Assembly (NCBI GenBank): GCA_002213445.1
Contig: NJIE01000018.1
Coordinates: 1-64,000 of the forward strand
Origin: Xenophilus sp. AP218F
GTDB lineage: Bacteria; Pseudomonadota; Gammaproteobacteria; Burkholderiales; Chromobacteriaceae
Length of the DNA stretch: 64,000 nucleotides
Reading direction: 5' to 3'
Part shown: one piece after another, positions 45,192-53,727 of the stretch
Numbering within the stretch: position 1 is the stretch's first letter
Layout: the number at the start of each line of letters is the position of its first letter
The notes under the pieces: generated by a model
The model's input: only the letters and a program-made list of their open reading frames with translations
Told to the model about the DNA's origin: nothing
Database searches by the model: none
Translations under genes and position numbers: made by a program

Positions 45192-47025
45192 CTGGGGTTT
45201 TGAACCCGACGCGCTGCTGGACGCCGCGCTCGCCATGCTGGAGCGCGGCGACGAAGCCGCCTGGGCCGACGCCTGCCGCGCGGCGCTGGCCGGCGCGCGC
45301 GCGCCGCAAGCGCTGGCGCGGCTGGACCTGAACGGCTTCGACGCCGTCTGCCTGGCCCTGGCGCTCGCGCTGGACGCCGGCCACCCGGCCGCGGCGGCGC
45401 TGGCCGGCGAGCGCGGCCCAAGCCTGCACCTGCTGGCGCAGCTGGCCAGCCCACAAGCCGACGACTACCCGGCCGCGCTGGCGCGTTTGGCCGACGGCCC
45501 GCTCGCCCGCCGCCGCCTGCTGATCCACGGCGGCGGCGACAACTGGGCCCGCCTGCGGCTCAGCCCGCAACTGGCCCAGCAGCTGGCGGCCGGCCGCGGC
45601 CAGACGCTGGACCTCAACCGCCTGCTGCTGCGGCTGCCCGCGCCCCCCGGGCTGCTGGCCCGCCCCGGCCTGCCGGCGGCGCGCGGCTGCCAGCTCACCG
45701 GCCCGACGGGCAGCGGCCGCAAAAGCGCGCTCCTGGCCGCCGCCGGCGACGCGCCGGTCTATCTCGCCAACAGCGAACGCTTTTACCAGTTCGACGCGCC
45801 CGAAGAGCTGCTGGCCGATCTGCTGACCTTCGTCGATCTCAACCACGGCTGGCTGTTGTGGCCGGACGAGGACCGGCTGATCCGCCACCCCACCTTGCTC
45901 GCGCAGATCGAGGCCTGGCTGGACGGCCACCCCGAGCGCCGCTTCGCGCGGTTGGCGGAACGGCCGGAGCACGCCCCGGCCTGCCTCGCCGCCGAATGGC
46001 GCTTCGGCCTGCCCGCGCCGGAAGAAGCCGCCTTGCTGTGGCGCGCGCTGTGCGGCGACGCCGGCCCCGCCGACGCCGAGCTGGCCGAGCTGGCCGCGCG
46101 TTACCCGCTCCTGCCCGGCGACATGCGCCGGGTGGCCGACGCCGCCCGCGCCCACGGTTTGAGCGCCGCCGCGCTGGGCGCCGCCTGCTTGGGCCACCAG
46201 CCCTCCAGCCTGGGCGCGCTGGCGCGGCGCGTGGCCCCGCGGGCGCGGCTGGCCGACATGACCCTGGCAGACGGGGAACGCGCCGCGCTGGCCGAACTCT
46301 CGCTGCGCTACCGCGAACGCGGCCGCCTGCGCGCCGAAGGGCTCACCCACGCCGACGGCCTCACCGCCCTGTTCTGGGGCAAACCCGGCACCGGCAAGAC
46401 GCTGGCCGCCCACGCGCTGGCCGCCGAGCTGGCGCTGCCGCTCTACCAGGTCAATCTGGCCCAGGTGAGCAGCAAGTGGATAGGCGAAACCGAAAAACAC
46501 CTGGCCGCGCTGTTCGACGCCGCCGAGCGCCAACCCTGCCTGCTGTTCTTCGACGAGGCCGACGCGGTGTTCGGCAAGCGCAGCGAGGTGAAGGACAGCC
46601 ACGACCGCAACGCCAACCTGTCGGTCAGCTACCTGCTGCAAAGGCTGGACGAAAGCAGCGCGCTGGCCATCCTCGCCAGCAACTTCAAGCAGAACCTGGA
46701 CCCGGCCTTCCTGCGCCGCTTCGCCATCGCCATCGAATTTTCCGACCCGGACCCGGGGCGGCGGCTCTCCTTGTGGCAGGCGCGCGCCGGACAACTGGAG
46801 CTGCCGCCGGAAAGGCTGGCCGCGCTGGCCAGAGACTTCGAACTCACCCCGGCGCAGGTGGCCAACGTGGCGCTGGGCGCGCGTCTGGCCCAACTGGCCT
46901 ACCCGGCGCTGTCCCCGGCCGAACGGCTGGCCCACGCGCTGCTACGCGAATTCGACAAAACCAACCAGCGCTATCCGCTGCAAACGCGCGTGAACGCCTG
47001 GCTGCAAGGAAACCGCCATGTATAA
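45178..47025 (+). CDS. eCIS AAA+ ATPase (Afp15-like)
   Basis: The 615-residue ATPase has an N-terminal regulatory half with one degenerate P-loop (LTGPTGSGRKSALLAA, about 178) and a canonical AAA+ domain with Walker A GKPGTGKT at 401, Walker B LLFFDEADAVFGKRSEVKDS at 455, sensor ILASNFKQNLDPAFLRRF and arginine finger region. This is the ATPase conserved in eCIS operons, thought to act in assembly or cargo loading rather than sheath recycling. Its gene is coupled to both neighbours by overlaps. Confidence 0.94.
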   Translation: MHPTDWGFEPDALLDAALAMLERGDEAAWADACRAALAGARAPQALARLDLNGFDAVCLALALALDAGHPAAAALAGERGPSLHLLAQLASPQADDYPAALARLADGPLARRRLLIHGGGDNWARLRLSPQLAQQLAAGRGQTLDLNRLLLRLPAPPGLLARPGLPAARGCQLTGPTGSGRKSALLAAAGDAPVYLANSERFYQFDAPEELLADLLTFVDLNHGWLLWPDEDRLIRHPTLLAQIEAWLDGHPERRFARLAERPEHAPACLAAEWRFGLPAPEEAALLWRALCGDAGPADAELAELAARYPLLPGDMRRVADAARAHGLSAAALGAACLGHQPSSLGALARRVAPRARLADMTLADGERAALAELSLRYRERGRLRAEGLTHADGLTALFWGKPGTGKTLAAHALAAELALPLYQVNLAQVSSKWIGETEKHLAALFDAAERQPCLLFFDEADAVFGKRSEVKDSHDRNANLSVSYLLQRLDESSALAILASNFKQNLDPAFLRRFAIAIEFSDPDPGRRLSLWQARAGQLELPPERLAALARDFELTPAQVANVALGARLAQLAYPALSPAERLAHALLREFDKTNQRYPLQTRVNAWLQGNRHV

Positions 47026-47917
47026 CAGCAACTTCGCGCTGCTCACCCGCGCGCTGCAAACCCTGCTGGCGCAAAACGTGCTGGCCAACGTGCCCGGCCT
47101 GAAAATCACCACCGCCGTCCCCGGCCGCGACTTTCAAAGCCGGCTGTCGGAGCGGTCCGAGCCGGTGCTCAATCTTTACCTCACCGGCGTCCGCCAGGAC
47201 CTCAGCCGCCGCATGAGCGACCCGGGCGCCATCCTGCGCGCCGGCGACAACAAAAGCGGCGCCACCGACGCCTTCCCGCGCATCATCGCCCTCACCTACA
47301 TGGTGACCGCCTGGAGCAGCGAAGGCGACAATGACGCCGAAATGCAGCAGGACCTGCTCTATCGCGTGCTGCAGGGCATGACCAACTACCCGGAGCTGCC
47401 GGACGCCATCGCCAAGCAGGCCGGCCTCGACACCAACGGCTTTCCGGTGCAGCTGGACATGCTGCACGAGCGCGACGGCGGCATCCGCAGCGGCGATTAC
47501 TGGAGCGCGCTGGGCACGCCGCCGCGCCCGCTGCTGGAGCTCACCGCGCTGATCCCCATCCAGGAAGGCAGCCCGGCCACCCTGCCGCTGATCCGCGAGC
47601 TGGGCTACGACGCCCACCCGCTGCAAGACGCGCCGCCGCCCACGCCGCCAGCGCAAAACCCGCAGATATCCGGCATCGTCAGCGCGCCCTTCCCGCCCAA
47701 TCTGCTGCAGCTGCAGCTGCGCGGCATGGAAACCGGCCACCGCAGCGCCTGGATCCGCCCGGACGCGCAAGGCCGCTTCAGCGTCAACAGCCTGCCGGAC
47801 GACGACTACATGATCCGCCTGGCCCCGGACGACAAGGCCCTGGCCAAGAAATGGTGGGGGCCGCTGCTGGCCGACGTCTTGAACGACGGCGAAACCGTCA
47901 AAGTCACCTGGGGCTGA
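47018..47917 (+). CDS. DUF4255 cap/terminator protein (Afp16-like)
   Basis: The 299-residue protein begins NSNFALLTRALQTLLAQNVL, continues with LNLYLTGVRQDLSRRMSDPG and ALTYMVTAWSSEGDNDAEMQ, and matches DUF4255. In AFP and PVC the last structural gene (Afp16) caps the distal end of tube and sheath. The C-terminal 80 residues (SGIVSAPFPPNLLQLQLRGM, then VNSLPDDDYMIRLAPDDKAL) look like an added carboxypeptidase-regulatory-type beta-sandwich. It ends the tightly coupled gene block. Confidence 0.92.
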   Translation: MYNSNFALLTRALQTLLAQNVLANVPGLKITTAVPGRDFQSRLSERSEPVLNLYLTGVRQDLSRRMSDPGAILRAGDNKSGATDAFPRIIALTYMVTAWSSEGDNDAEMQQDLLYRVLQGMTNYPELPDAIAKQAGLDTNGFPVQLDMLHERDGGIRSGDYWSALGTPPRPLLELTALIPIQEGSPATLPLIRELGYDAHPLQDAPPPTPPAQNPQISGIVSAPFPPNLLQLQLRGMETGHRSAWIRPDAQGRFSVNSLPDDDYMIRLAPDDKALAKKWWGPLLADVLNDGETVKVTWG

Positions 47918-47947
47918 CCCACTCCACTCGCCAGGAAAGGAAACCGC

Positions 47948-48388
47948 ATGCACGTAGCCGCCACAACCAACGGCTTTGACGCCTCCCACTGGGCCGCGGA
48001 CCGGGCCAGCGCGCTGGCGAAATCCCGCGCCCGGGTCAATGGCGGCGCGGTGAATCAAAGCGTCTGCTTCAACAGCGTGGACCATAACGACGACGCCCTG
48101 CGCAACCGGATGGTAGATGCAGTGAAAGGCACAACCGCCACCGGCGACACGGTCGTCAAAAAAAGCTCCAGCAAGCTCTACAGCTGGGCCGGCGTCTCCA
48201 TCCCTTCCGGCAGCGCGATCCGCAACGCCATGTCGGCCTGGAAGCAAGACGGCACGCTCAGAGACAACAGCGGTTTCGCATCTCCCAAGTGGTACGGCAC
48301 CATCTGGCTGGGCAAAACCAAATCGGAAGAATGGAGCCGCGCGGTGATGTACCACATCGGCTACGAGCGGGCCTACAACGGCCAGTGA
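47948..48388 (+). CDS. Unrecognised small protein after eCIS cap gene, candidate cargo
   Basis: The 146-residue protein has a strong GGAAAGGA site and follows the cap gene by 30 bases, so it is likely on the same transcript. It contains DASHWAADRASALAKSRARV near the start and YSWAGVSIPSGSAIRNAMSA and WYGTIWLGKTKSEEWSRAVM later. No transport signal or membrane segment is visible. Its place at the end of the structural operon is where cargo genes usually sit, but no activity can be assigned. Confidence 0.6.
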   Translation: MHVAATTNGFDASHWAADRASALAKSRARVNGGAVNQSVCFNSVDHNDDALRNRMVDAVKGTTATGDTVVKKSSSKLYSWAGVSIPSGSAIRNAMSAWKQDGTLRDNSGFASPKWYGTIWLGKTKSEEWSRAVMYHIGYERAYNGQ

Positions 48389-48498
48389 TCGGACACGCTG
48401 GCCTTTTTGCCGGGAATCAATAATTCAATTAGCATTAGAAGGCATTGGACTCTATGAAGAACAGGCAACACCCGTCCTCTTACTTCCGGAGCCTGACC

Positions 48499-48768
48499 AT
48501 GTCCATCAAAGTCACCAACAACTCCAACGAAACCTACCAGGTCGCCATCAACCAATGGGGTACCGGCGGCGATACCAGCTATTTCACGCTCACCCCGGGC
48601 AAGAGCGATAGCTGGGATCGCACCGACTTCCGCGGCTTTGTGCTGTCCTTGCAGGCGCGCGGCAAAAGCACGGCCTACATCGTTTTCCCGGAAGACGACA
48701 TCAGCATCAATGAAAGCAATGTCACGGCCAATGGCAAAGCGCTCAATCACGCTGTGGCCGCCGCCTGA
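48499..48768 (+). CDS. Small beta-rich protein of unknown function
   Basis: I prefer the ATG at 48499, with CGGAG upstream, over the one at 48445; this gives 89 residues. The sequence (VTNNSNETYQVAINQWGTGG, YFTLTPGKSDSWDRTDFRGF, AYIVFPEDDISINESNVTAN) predicts a small beta-sandwich with many Asn and Asp. It could be a secreted or cargo protein. It is followed at once by a strong bidirectional terminator, closing the structural transcript. Confidence 0.6.
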   Translation: MSIKVTNNSNETYQVAINQWGTGGDTSYFTLTPGKSDSWDRTDFRGFVLSLQARGKSTAYIVFPEDDISINESNVTANGKALNHAVAAA

Positions 48769-48786
48769 GTTTCCAAACCGGCCCCG

Positions 48787-48826
48787 CAATGAAAAAACCC
48801 GCCAAGGCGGGTTTTTTTCATTGCGG
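48787..48826. terminator. Strong bidirectional intrinsic terminator
   Basis: A GCAATGAAAAAACCCGCC arm pairs with GGCGGGTTTTTTTCATTGC around AAG. The A and T tracts make it work on both strands. It ends the injection-system transcript and the minus-strand nuclease-like gene that converges on it. Confidence 0.92.
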
Positions 48827-48858
48827 GCGCGGCCAAGTCACAGGGCCAAGGCGCGAAG

Positions 48859-49428
48859 TCAGGCGGCTTCATTGCTTACCCACAGCGTGGGCGTGCTGGA
48901 TTTCAATGCGCCGGAGGGAGCGTAAACATCGGTATTGGCTCTGACCCAGCGACAGAAGTAATCCATATAGCCGCTGCCGTTCAGCGTCGCCTGGTCCGCT
49001 GTGCTCAACTTGGTTCCCCCCAGCGCGGCCGCCGTAGGGGCACCGCCGCTGTAATCGGCTGTCACCGAATACCGGATGTTGTCGCCGGCCTCGATGGCGC
49101 TTTTCGCGTCCTTCTCGAAGTAATTCAGCATGGTGGTGTTGGCGCTTTTGGTGATCGGCGTCAGGTTATCCATATTGTCGCCGCCGCCGATGTGATGGTT
49201 GAGCAAGTGGCCCTGCACCATATAGTTTTCAGCAAACGTCTGGATGCCCGCGGACAAGCCTTTCAAGCCGCCCCACCAGCTGGGGCGCGACGCCGGCGGC
49301 GACTTGCCCGCCGCCTTCAGGGCGGCCTTCTCCGCGCCAAATAGCTCTGCTTCCATTGCCGTGCCGCAATCATTCCTTCGCTTGCCGAACCCAGCCTTGG
49401 AATGGGTACAACCCTTTATGACCTGCAT
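48859..49428 (-). CDS. Candidate nuclease cargo with GHLLN motif
   Basis: The start is ATG 49428 with GAGGAAAG upstream, giving 189 residues; the longer open frame runs back into a REP element. The core YMVQGHLLNHHIGGGDNMDN then LTPITKSANTTMLNYFEKD matches the GH...N.xP.(T)...N...E arrangement of DNA/RNA non-specific (His-metal-finger) endonucleases attached to many eCIS and toxin proteins. The same block recurs in the protein at 56445. Cargo status and catalytic activity are inferred. Confidence 0.65.
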   Translation of the reverse strand: MQVIKGCTHSKAGFGKRRNDCGTAMEAELFGAEKAALKAAGKSPPASRPSWWGGLKGLSAGIQTFAENYMVQGHLLNHHIGGGDNMDNLTPITKSANTTMLNYFEKDAKSAIEAGDNIRYSVTADYSGGAPTAAALGGTKLSTADQATLNGSGYMDYFCRWVRANTDVYAPSGALKSSTPTLWVSNEAA

Positions 49429-49514
49429 GCTGCTTTCCTCCTGGTTTGTCGTCTCGGATAGAGATTCGCCAACGCCTCCTCCTTCCGGAACACATCTCCC
49501 GGATGCCGCCAGCC

Positions 49515-49678
49515 GTAGGGTGCGATACCCGGCCCCCGCCAAATCCATGCGGCCCATTCAACAACCGGGCATCGCACCGACATGTTGCGTTGCGCGGTGC
49601 GACGCCCGGCGGGTGAGGTTTTGCGTGGGGAAGCTTGATGCCGGGTGTCGCACCCTACGATTGCGCCGTACGGCCGTG
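49515..49678. repeat. REP element pair (BIME-like), copy 1
   Basis: Four half-sites form two hairpins: GTAGGGTGCGATACCCGGC at the left, CCGGGCATCGCACCG, CGGTGCGACGCCCGG, and GCCGGGTGTCGCACCCTAC at the right, then ATTGCGCCGTACGGCCGT. The outer ends are inverted repeats of each other. Copies 2 and 3 share the same layout. Confidence 0.9.
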
Positions 49679-49712
49679 TCAGAAATGACAGGGCTATTTG
49701 ATTTAAGGCTAA

Positions 49713-50504
49713 GTGAATCTGGCCGATGAAAAAGACAAGCGCACCATAAAAGTAAACAATATGCTCACCATCCCCGCCGTAGGCATCCCATCCGGCAAGC
49801 TGCCCTCCTTCACCATTCCTGCGGTAAACCTATCCCGCGACAACGCCTCGCAGCCTGCCTCCGCGACGCAGGCCTCGGCAGCCGCGAGCGCCACCGACAC
49901 CTATGGTCTGAGCCAGGACATGCTTCAGATCATCAAAAGCCAAGATGTGCGCAACATCAGCATCCAGAATTTGATTCAGCTGACGCGGTTGATGAGGATA
50001 GACGGCAAGATCGACGATTACACGGCATCCATGGCGTACGGACTGCAAATAGACAAGGGCTTGGGGCAAAAAATCGACGCGGCCGCATATTTCAACCAGG
50101 AGATGGATTCCGTCAAGCAGCTGCAAGCCTCCGGAAGAATTCAGTTCCAGCCCTCCGCCTTAAGCGGCTATCAGGGCGCGCAACAGCTGATGCAAAAGCT
50201 GGCGGCATGGCACGACGCGCTGCAAAAAGACGACCGGGTGCAAGCGGCGCCCGAAGACGGGTTGCAGCAGGCGCTGGATAGCCGCTTGCTGACGGCCTGG
50301 GTGTCGGAGCGCCTTCAGGGCGCGGCGGCGGAGCACGGTGAAAAAGACTGGGCGGCCATCTCCCGCGCCATGCAAGCCAAGGGCATGGCCCTGAAACCGA
50401 TGGATCCAGGCTCGACCGTGGCGCAGCGGCTTGACGCCGCGTGGCAGGATTATCAGCAGTGGGCCGGGCAAACCCGCCAGCCGGGCATCGACACAAGCGC
50501 CTGA
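49713..50504 (+). CDS. Helical protein of unknown function in cargo island
   Basis: The frame starts at GTG 49713 (AAGG upstream); ATG 49761 is an alternative and gives 247 residues. An N-terminal Pro/Ser/Ala-rich segment (SGKLPSFTIPAVNLSRDN, then QASAAASATDTYG) precedes a mostly helical body (DVRNISIQNLIQLTRLMRID, AAAYFNQEMDSVKQLQASGR). A flexible N-terminus followed by a folded domain is common in injected cargo. The gene is bounded on both sides by REP elements, suggesting a cassette. I recognise no family. Confidence 0.6.
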   Translation: MNLADEKDKRTIKVNNMLTIPAVGIPSGKLPSFTIPAVNLSRDNASQPASATQASAAASATDTYGLSQDMLQIIKSQDVRNISIQNLIQLTRLMRIDGKIDDYTASMAYGLQIDKGLGQKIDAAAYFNQEMDSVKQLQASGRIQFQPSALSGYQGAQQLMQKLAAWHDALQKDDRVQAAPEDGLQQALDSRLLTAWVSERLQGAAAEHGEKDWAAISRAMQAKGMALKPMDPGSTVAQRLDAAWQDYQQWAGQTRQPGIDTSA

Positions 50505-50527
50505 GTCCAGCGCCGGGCCGGGCCGGC

Positions 50528-50693
50528 GTAGGGTGCGATACCCGGCTTCGATCGAAGCGATGCGGCCCCCTGCCGCCGGGCATCGCACCGATTTTCGTAT
50601 TGCATGGGAGCGGCGCGACGCCCGGCGGGTGAGGTTTTGCGTGTGGGAGGTTGATGCCGGGTGTCGCACCCTACGATTGCGCCGTACGGCCGT
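50528..50693. repeat. REP element pair (BIME-like), copy 2
   Basis: Same four half-site structure as copy 1, about 166 bases, ending with ATTGCGCCGTACGGCCGT. It lies between the helical orphan gene and the reverse transcriptase gene. Confidence 0.9.
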
Positions 50694-50761
50694 GGCCAGC
50701 CTCCGGGTGACGCCACGCCTCTACCGCTGTTATGCTGCGGCCGGAAAAAGGAGAACGCGCG

Positions 50762-51748
50762 ATGCTGCGCCAGGCGCTGGCCGATCACGACAATCTGGAA
50801 GCCGCTTACCGCTGGCTATGCCGCCAGCGGCGCGACTACGGCCACAACGACGACGTGTGGGGCCTGCGCCGCGCCTGGGCGCAGCTGAAGCCCCGCCTCG
50901 CCGCCGATTTGCTGGCTGGCCGCTACCGGCTGGGGCCGCTGATGCAACGGCGCGGGCGCGATGGCTCCAGCTGCCTGCTGTGGAGCGCGCAGGACGCTTT
51001 GGCGCTGCGCGCGCTGGCGCAAGTGTTGGGCGAGGCCTGGGCGGAGCAGCACTCGCCACACTGCTACCACGTGGCCGGGCGCGGCGGCTTGAAAGGCGCG
51101 GTGCGCGCCTTGCGCCGGCAGCTGCCGGGCCGCGCCTTCGTGTTCCGCACCGATGTGAAGGGCTACTACGCCAATATCGACCACGGCTGGCTCAAGCTGC
51201 AGCTGGCGGAACGGATTGACGACGACTACCTGCTGGCCTTGATCGGCGACTACATCGCCTGCACCGTGTGCGACGGCGGCGAATTCCGCACAGCCGCGCG
51301 CGGCATCACCCGCGGCTGCCCCTTGGCCCCGCTGTTGGGCGCGCTGCACCTGGACGAGCTGGACCGCGCCATGGCCGGCCTGCCGGTGGCCTATATCCGC
51401 TATATGGACGACTGGGTGGTGCTGGCCGACAGCCGCTGGCGGCTGCGCCGCGCCATCGCCCGCGTCAATGAAATCTTGGGCAAACTGGGCCTGCGCCAGC
51501 ACCCGGACAAAACCTTCATCGGCCGCGTGGCGGCCGGCTTTGAATTCTTGGGCTACCACCACACGGACAAGGACATCACGGTGGCGGCCAAAACGCTGCA
51601 ACGCAGCCGCGAGCAGATCACCCGGCTTTACGAGCAAGGCGCGGACCACACCCGCGTTGGGGAGTATTTGCGACTCTAGCTGCGCTGGTGCGAGAGCGGG
51701 ATAGAGCGGTTGAGCGAATGCGCGGCGGTGATGGGCTTGCGGGCGTGA
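50762..51748 (+). pseudogene. Reverse transcriptase, group II-intron-like, with in-frame TAG
   Basis: The start ATG 50762 follows AGGAG. RT motifs are intact: FRTDVKGYYANIDHGWLKLQ, RGITRGCPLAPLLGALHL, the catalytic YIRYMDDWVVLADSRWRL and KTFIGRVAAGFEFLGY. A TAG at 51677 ends the frame after 305 residues, yet the same frame stays open for 23 further codons (LRWCESGIERLSECAAVMGL) to TGA at 51748. The TAG therefore looks like a nonsense change in the thumb-side tail, possibly from a Trp codon. Motif 4 is not of the SQ type of diversity-generating retroelements. No maturase domain follows. All core motifs precede the stop, so a truncated enzyme might still be active. Confidence 0.75.
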
Positions 51749-51755
51749 TTGGAGG

Positions 51756-51945
51756 GTAGGGTGCGATACCCGGCGCCCGCAGAATCCATGCAACCTACCC
51801 AACGGCCGGGCTTCGCACCGATTTTTGTGTTGCGTTGGAACGATGTGATGGGAGTTGGAGCGGGGCGACGCCCGGCGGGTGAGGTGTTGGGGGAGAGAGG
51901 TTGATGCCGGGTGTCACTCCCTACGATTGCACCGTACGGCCGTTG
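51756..51945. repeat. REP element pair (BIME-like), copy 3
   Basis: This copy follows the reverse transcriptase frame by eight bases. It has the same hairpin pair as copies 1 and 2 with several changes (for example GTGTCACTCCCTAC at the right arm). Its right end supplies the last codons and stop of the RAYT remnant on the minus strand. Confidence 0.88.
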
Positions 51946-52145
51946 AACCAGCGCCAGCGCAAGGCGAAATCGCTATAGCCCGGCGGCAGATCCCGCACGC
52001 CATGGCGATGATCCGGTAACTCCTCCCTGCCGCGGATGATTACCGGGAGCGAGCCCTGCCTGGCGCGCACAGCCTCGCGCAGGTCGTCGATGTGGCGTGT
52101 CCGCAGATTCTTGCCCCGCCTTTGCAGCAAGGTCACGGTGCCCAT
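51921..52145 (-). pseudogene. RAYT (REP-associated tyrosine transposase) remnant
   Basis: The 74-residue frame shows a RAYT core: GTVTLLQRRGKNLRTRHIDD then LREAVRARQGS, the HUH-type motif ELPDHRHG and LPPGYSDFALRWRWFNGR. The family is normally about 150 residues or more. The N-terminal FT-strand start is cut, and the catalytic-Tyr region is lost where REP copy 3 begins. RAYTs move REP sequences, so this is likely the decayed source of the elements in this island. Confidence 0.75.
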
Positions 52146-52149
52146 ATGA

Positions 52150-52905
52150 TCACATGAGTTCTGTCACCTGACCTTTGACCCCCCCATTCGTGATTGCCGC
52201 GTACTTTCGCCCGTCATGCTCTAGCCTAACATCCAACGGGAGTTCGATACCGTTATAACTACCATAGTTTACCACTCTACGAGCCAATTCATTACTTGCG
52301 GACCACTTGCCCGATCTGAAATCTTTCTCTTTTTTGGCCCAACGAGTTTCTGTAAACGGGTACGTGTTACGTACATCCGCGTTGTGCACCGTCAGTAACA
52401 GCTGCGTATACTGTTTTGTACCCTGCCTTTTCTCCAGCTGCGCTAACCCTTCGGCCACCAAGCTCGAAACCGCACTCTCTGCTGGACTCGTGCTAGCTTT
52501 AAGTTCTAACGCTTGTGTATCACGCCGCGCTACCACCATTTTATTGTCATCAACTACGGTCCAAACCATTTTCTCCACCCTTACATCTGGATCTTTATCC
52601 GTGTCCGCCCCCAAAATTGCGATCGCACTATCCACAAAATTTTTCCCTACCCTGGTATGATCTCTCGCCTTTTGCACCTCATACAAATATGCCTGGGACT
52701 TGTTATAATAATTTTTTGTCCACGCTTCGAGACCCTCAGATGCCTGTTCTACCTCATGTGACATCCTGCCACCCTGGTCGTGCGATGACATCTCTTCCGC
52801 ACTTTTCAACTCTCCAATATACTCTTCCATTTTAGTGCTTACCCACCTATAATATTTGTCCCCATTACTAAGATTGCCCCTCGCACTTTCAATATGATTT
52901 TGCAT
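52150..52905 (-). CDS. Low-GC orphan gene 1, candidate acquired cargo
   Basis: The 251-residue protein has base and codon use unlike the rest of the window (near half AT). The N-terminal 100 residues are charged and helical (NGDKYYRWVSTKMEEYIGEL); the C-terminal half looks alpha/beta (MVWTVVDDNKMVVARRDTQA; LLLTVHNADVRNTYPFTETR; VVNYGSYNGIELPLDVRLEH). It has no signal peptide. It ends five bases before the RAYT remnant. I recognise no family; an injected effector or a toxin-type protein is possible from context only. Confidence 0.55.
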   Translation of the reverse strand: MQNHIESARGNLSNGDKYYRWVSTKMEEYIGELKSAEEMSSHDQGGRMSHEVEQASEGLEAWTKNYYNKSQAYLYEVQKARDHTRVGKNFVDSAIAILGADTDKDPDVRVEKMVWTVVDDNKMVVARRDTQALELKASTSPAESAVSSLVAEGLAQLEKRQGTKQYTQLLLTVHNADVRNTYPFTETRWAKKEKDFRSGKWSASNELARRVVNYGSYNGIELPLDVRLEHDGRKYAAITNGGVKGQVTELM

Positions 52906-53007
52906 AATCTTTCCCCTTTTATATTTTAGGATAACCTGGCTGCGTTTCGAAATTCAGACCGCTGAAATCCCCATATCGTCCAAATCTATTCAACACCGTC
53001 CACCTCG

Positions 53008-53120
53008 CGACATAGCACCGATTACCATCTCACGTTGAGATGGGGCGACGACCTACGGATACTATCGCGAGAGAGTCCTAAGCATGGTGTCCCTTTCTTC
53101 GGTAATACCGGACGACCGTG
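53008..53120. repeat. Strongly degenerate REP copy 5
   Basis: The order CATAGCACCGATT ... GGGGCGACGACC ... GAGAGAGTCC ... GGTGTCCCTTTCTTCGGTAA ... GACGACCGTG follows that of REP copies 2 and 3 along about 110 bases with many substitutions. It lies between the two low-GC orphan genes. This shows an older REP insertion in the same segment. Confidence 0.5.
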
Positions 53121-53123
53121 ATG

Positions 53124-53624
53124 TCATTTTTTCTTAGCCTTCTGTTTAGATTTCGAACTCGTTACGAACACTTCTACTATGGTACTTTTTGAATTCACCC
53201 ACTTGAGTAAGTCAAACCCCACCAACGCTACGTTATCAGGCTCGTCCATCCGCGTAACTAACGTCGGCTTCTTTTTATCCTTCACCGAGTCCTCATTCTC
53301 CACTACATGCTGCGTAATCACGTCACTGGTTATCATGGACCGTAAAGTCGGCATCTCGAACCAACAACCCCGCTCATAGTCCGGATCTGTCGTTGACTTG
53401 CCAGCTAAGTTGACACTATTCCTATGCCCCGATGATATCCACTTTACTTGGTATTTCTCCGCTCCCTTTTCATCATGAAAATTAAGCGGCAGCCACCTTT
53501 TCGCCACCGATTCCTTCCCAAACTCCTGCTTACTTCCGAAACGCGACCACTTTGTTTGATCCAACAAATCCTTATGTATTTTTTGCTCATTTAGATCTTC
53601 CTTGGCTTGATTTTTTGCTTGCAC
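53124..53624 (-). CDS. Low-GC orphan gene 2
   Basis: The 166-residue, Lys-rich protein is in the same low-GC segment and orientation as orphan 1. It starts MQAKNQAKEDLNEQKIHKDL, has YQVKWISSGHRNSVNLAGKS and CWFEMPTLRSMITSDVITQH in the middle, and ends in a very basic tail (SSKSKQKAKKK). No membrane or export signal is visible. It may be cargo or an immunity/chaperone partner of orphan 1, but the roughly 220-base gap holding a degenerate REP makes coupling uncertain. Confidence 0.5.
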   Translation of the reverse strand: MQAKNQAKEDLNEQKIHKDLLDQTKWSRFGSKQEFGKESVAKRWLPLNFHDEKGAEKYQVKWISSGHRNSVNLAGKSTTDPDYERGCWFEMPTLRSMITSDVITQHVVENEDSVKDKKKPTLVTRMDEPDNVALVGFDLLKWVNSKSTIVEVFVTSSKSKQKAKKK

Positions 53625-53727
53625 GGTTCCTATATCCTTTCTCTATGCCATCACGGTTCATCAAGAAATAGCGGGACAGTCCACCATTTCCTACCTTCCC
53701 AACTCTTCCTCACCACCTCGAGACTGC

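Noticed and set aside
41226-45236. Long open frame opposite the fibre and tape-measure genes (1336 codons)
   Set aside because: Same cause; it spans two real genes in the opposite strand and has shadow-like composition.
50762-51748. Diversity-generating retroelement with variable repeats in the fibre genes
   Set aside because: Motif 4 reads RGITRGCPLAP rather than the SQ-type motif of DGR enzymes, and I saw no template/variable repeat pair with A-specific changes near the RT or the fibre ends.
50762-51748. Retron
   Set aside because: No msr/msd-like structured RNA is evident upstream; the space before the RT is filled by REP copy 2.
49515-51945. Composite transposon made of two insertion sequences around the RT
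   Set aside because: The flanking elements are short REP hairpins without a transposase gene or target-site duplications that I could see; the RAYT remnant explains them better.
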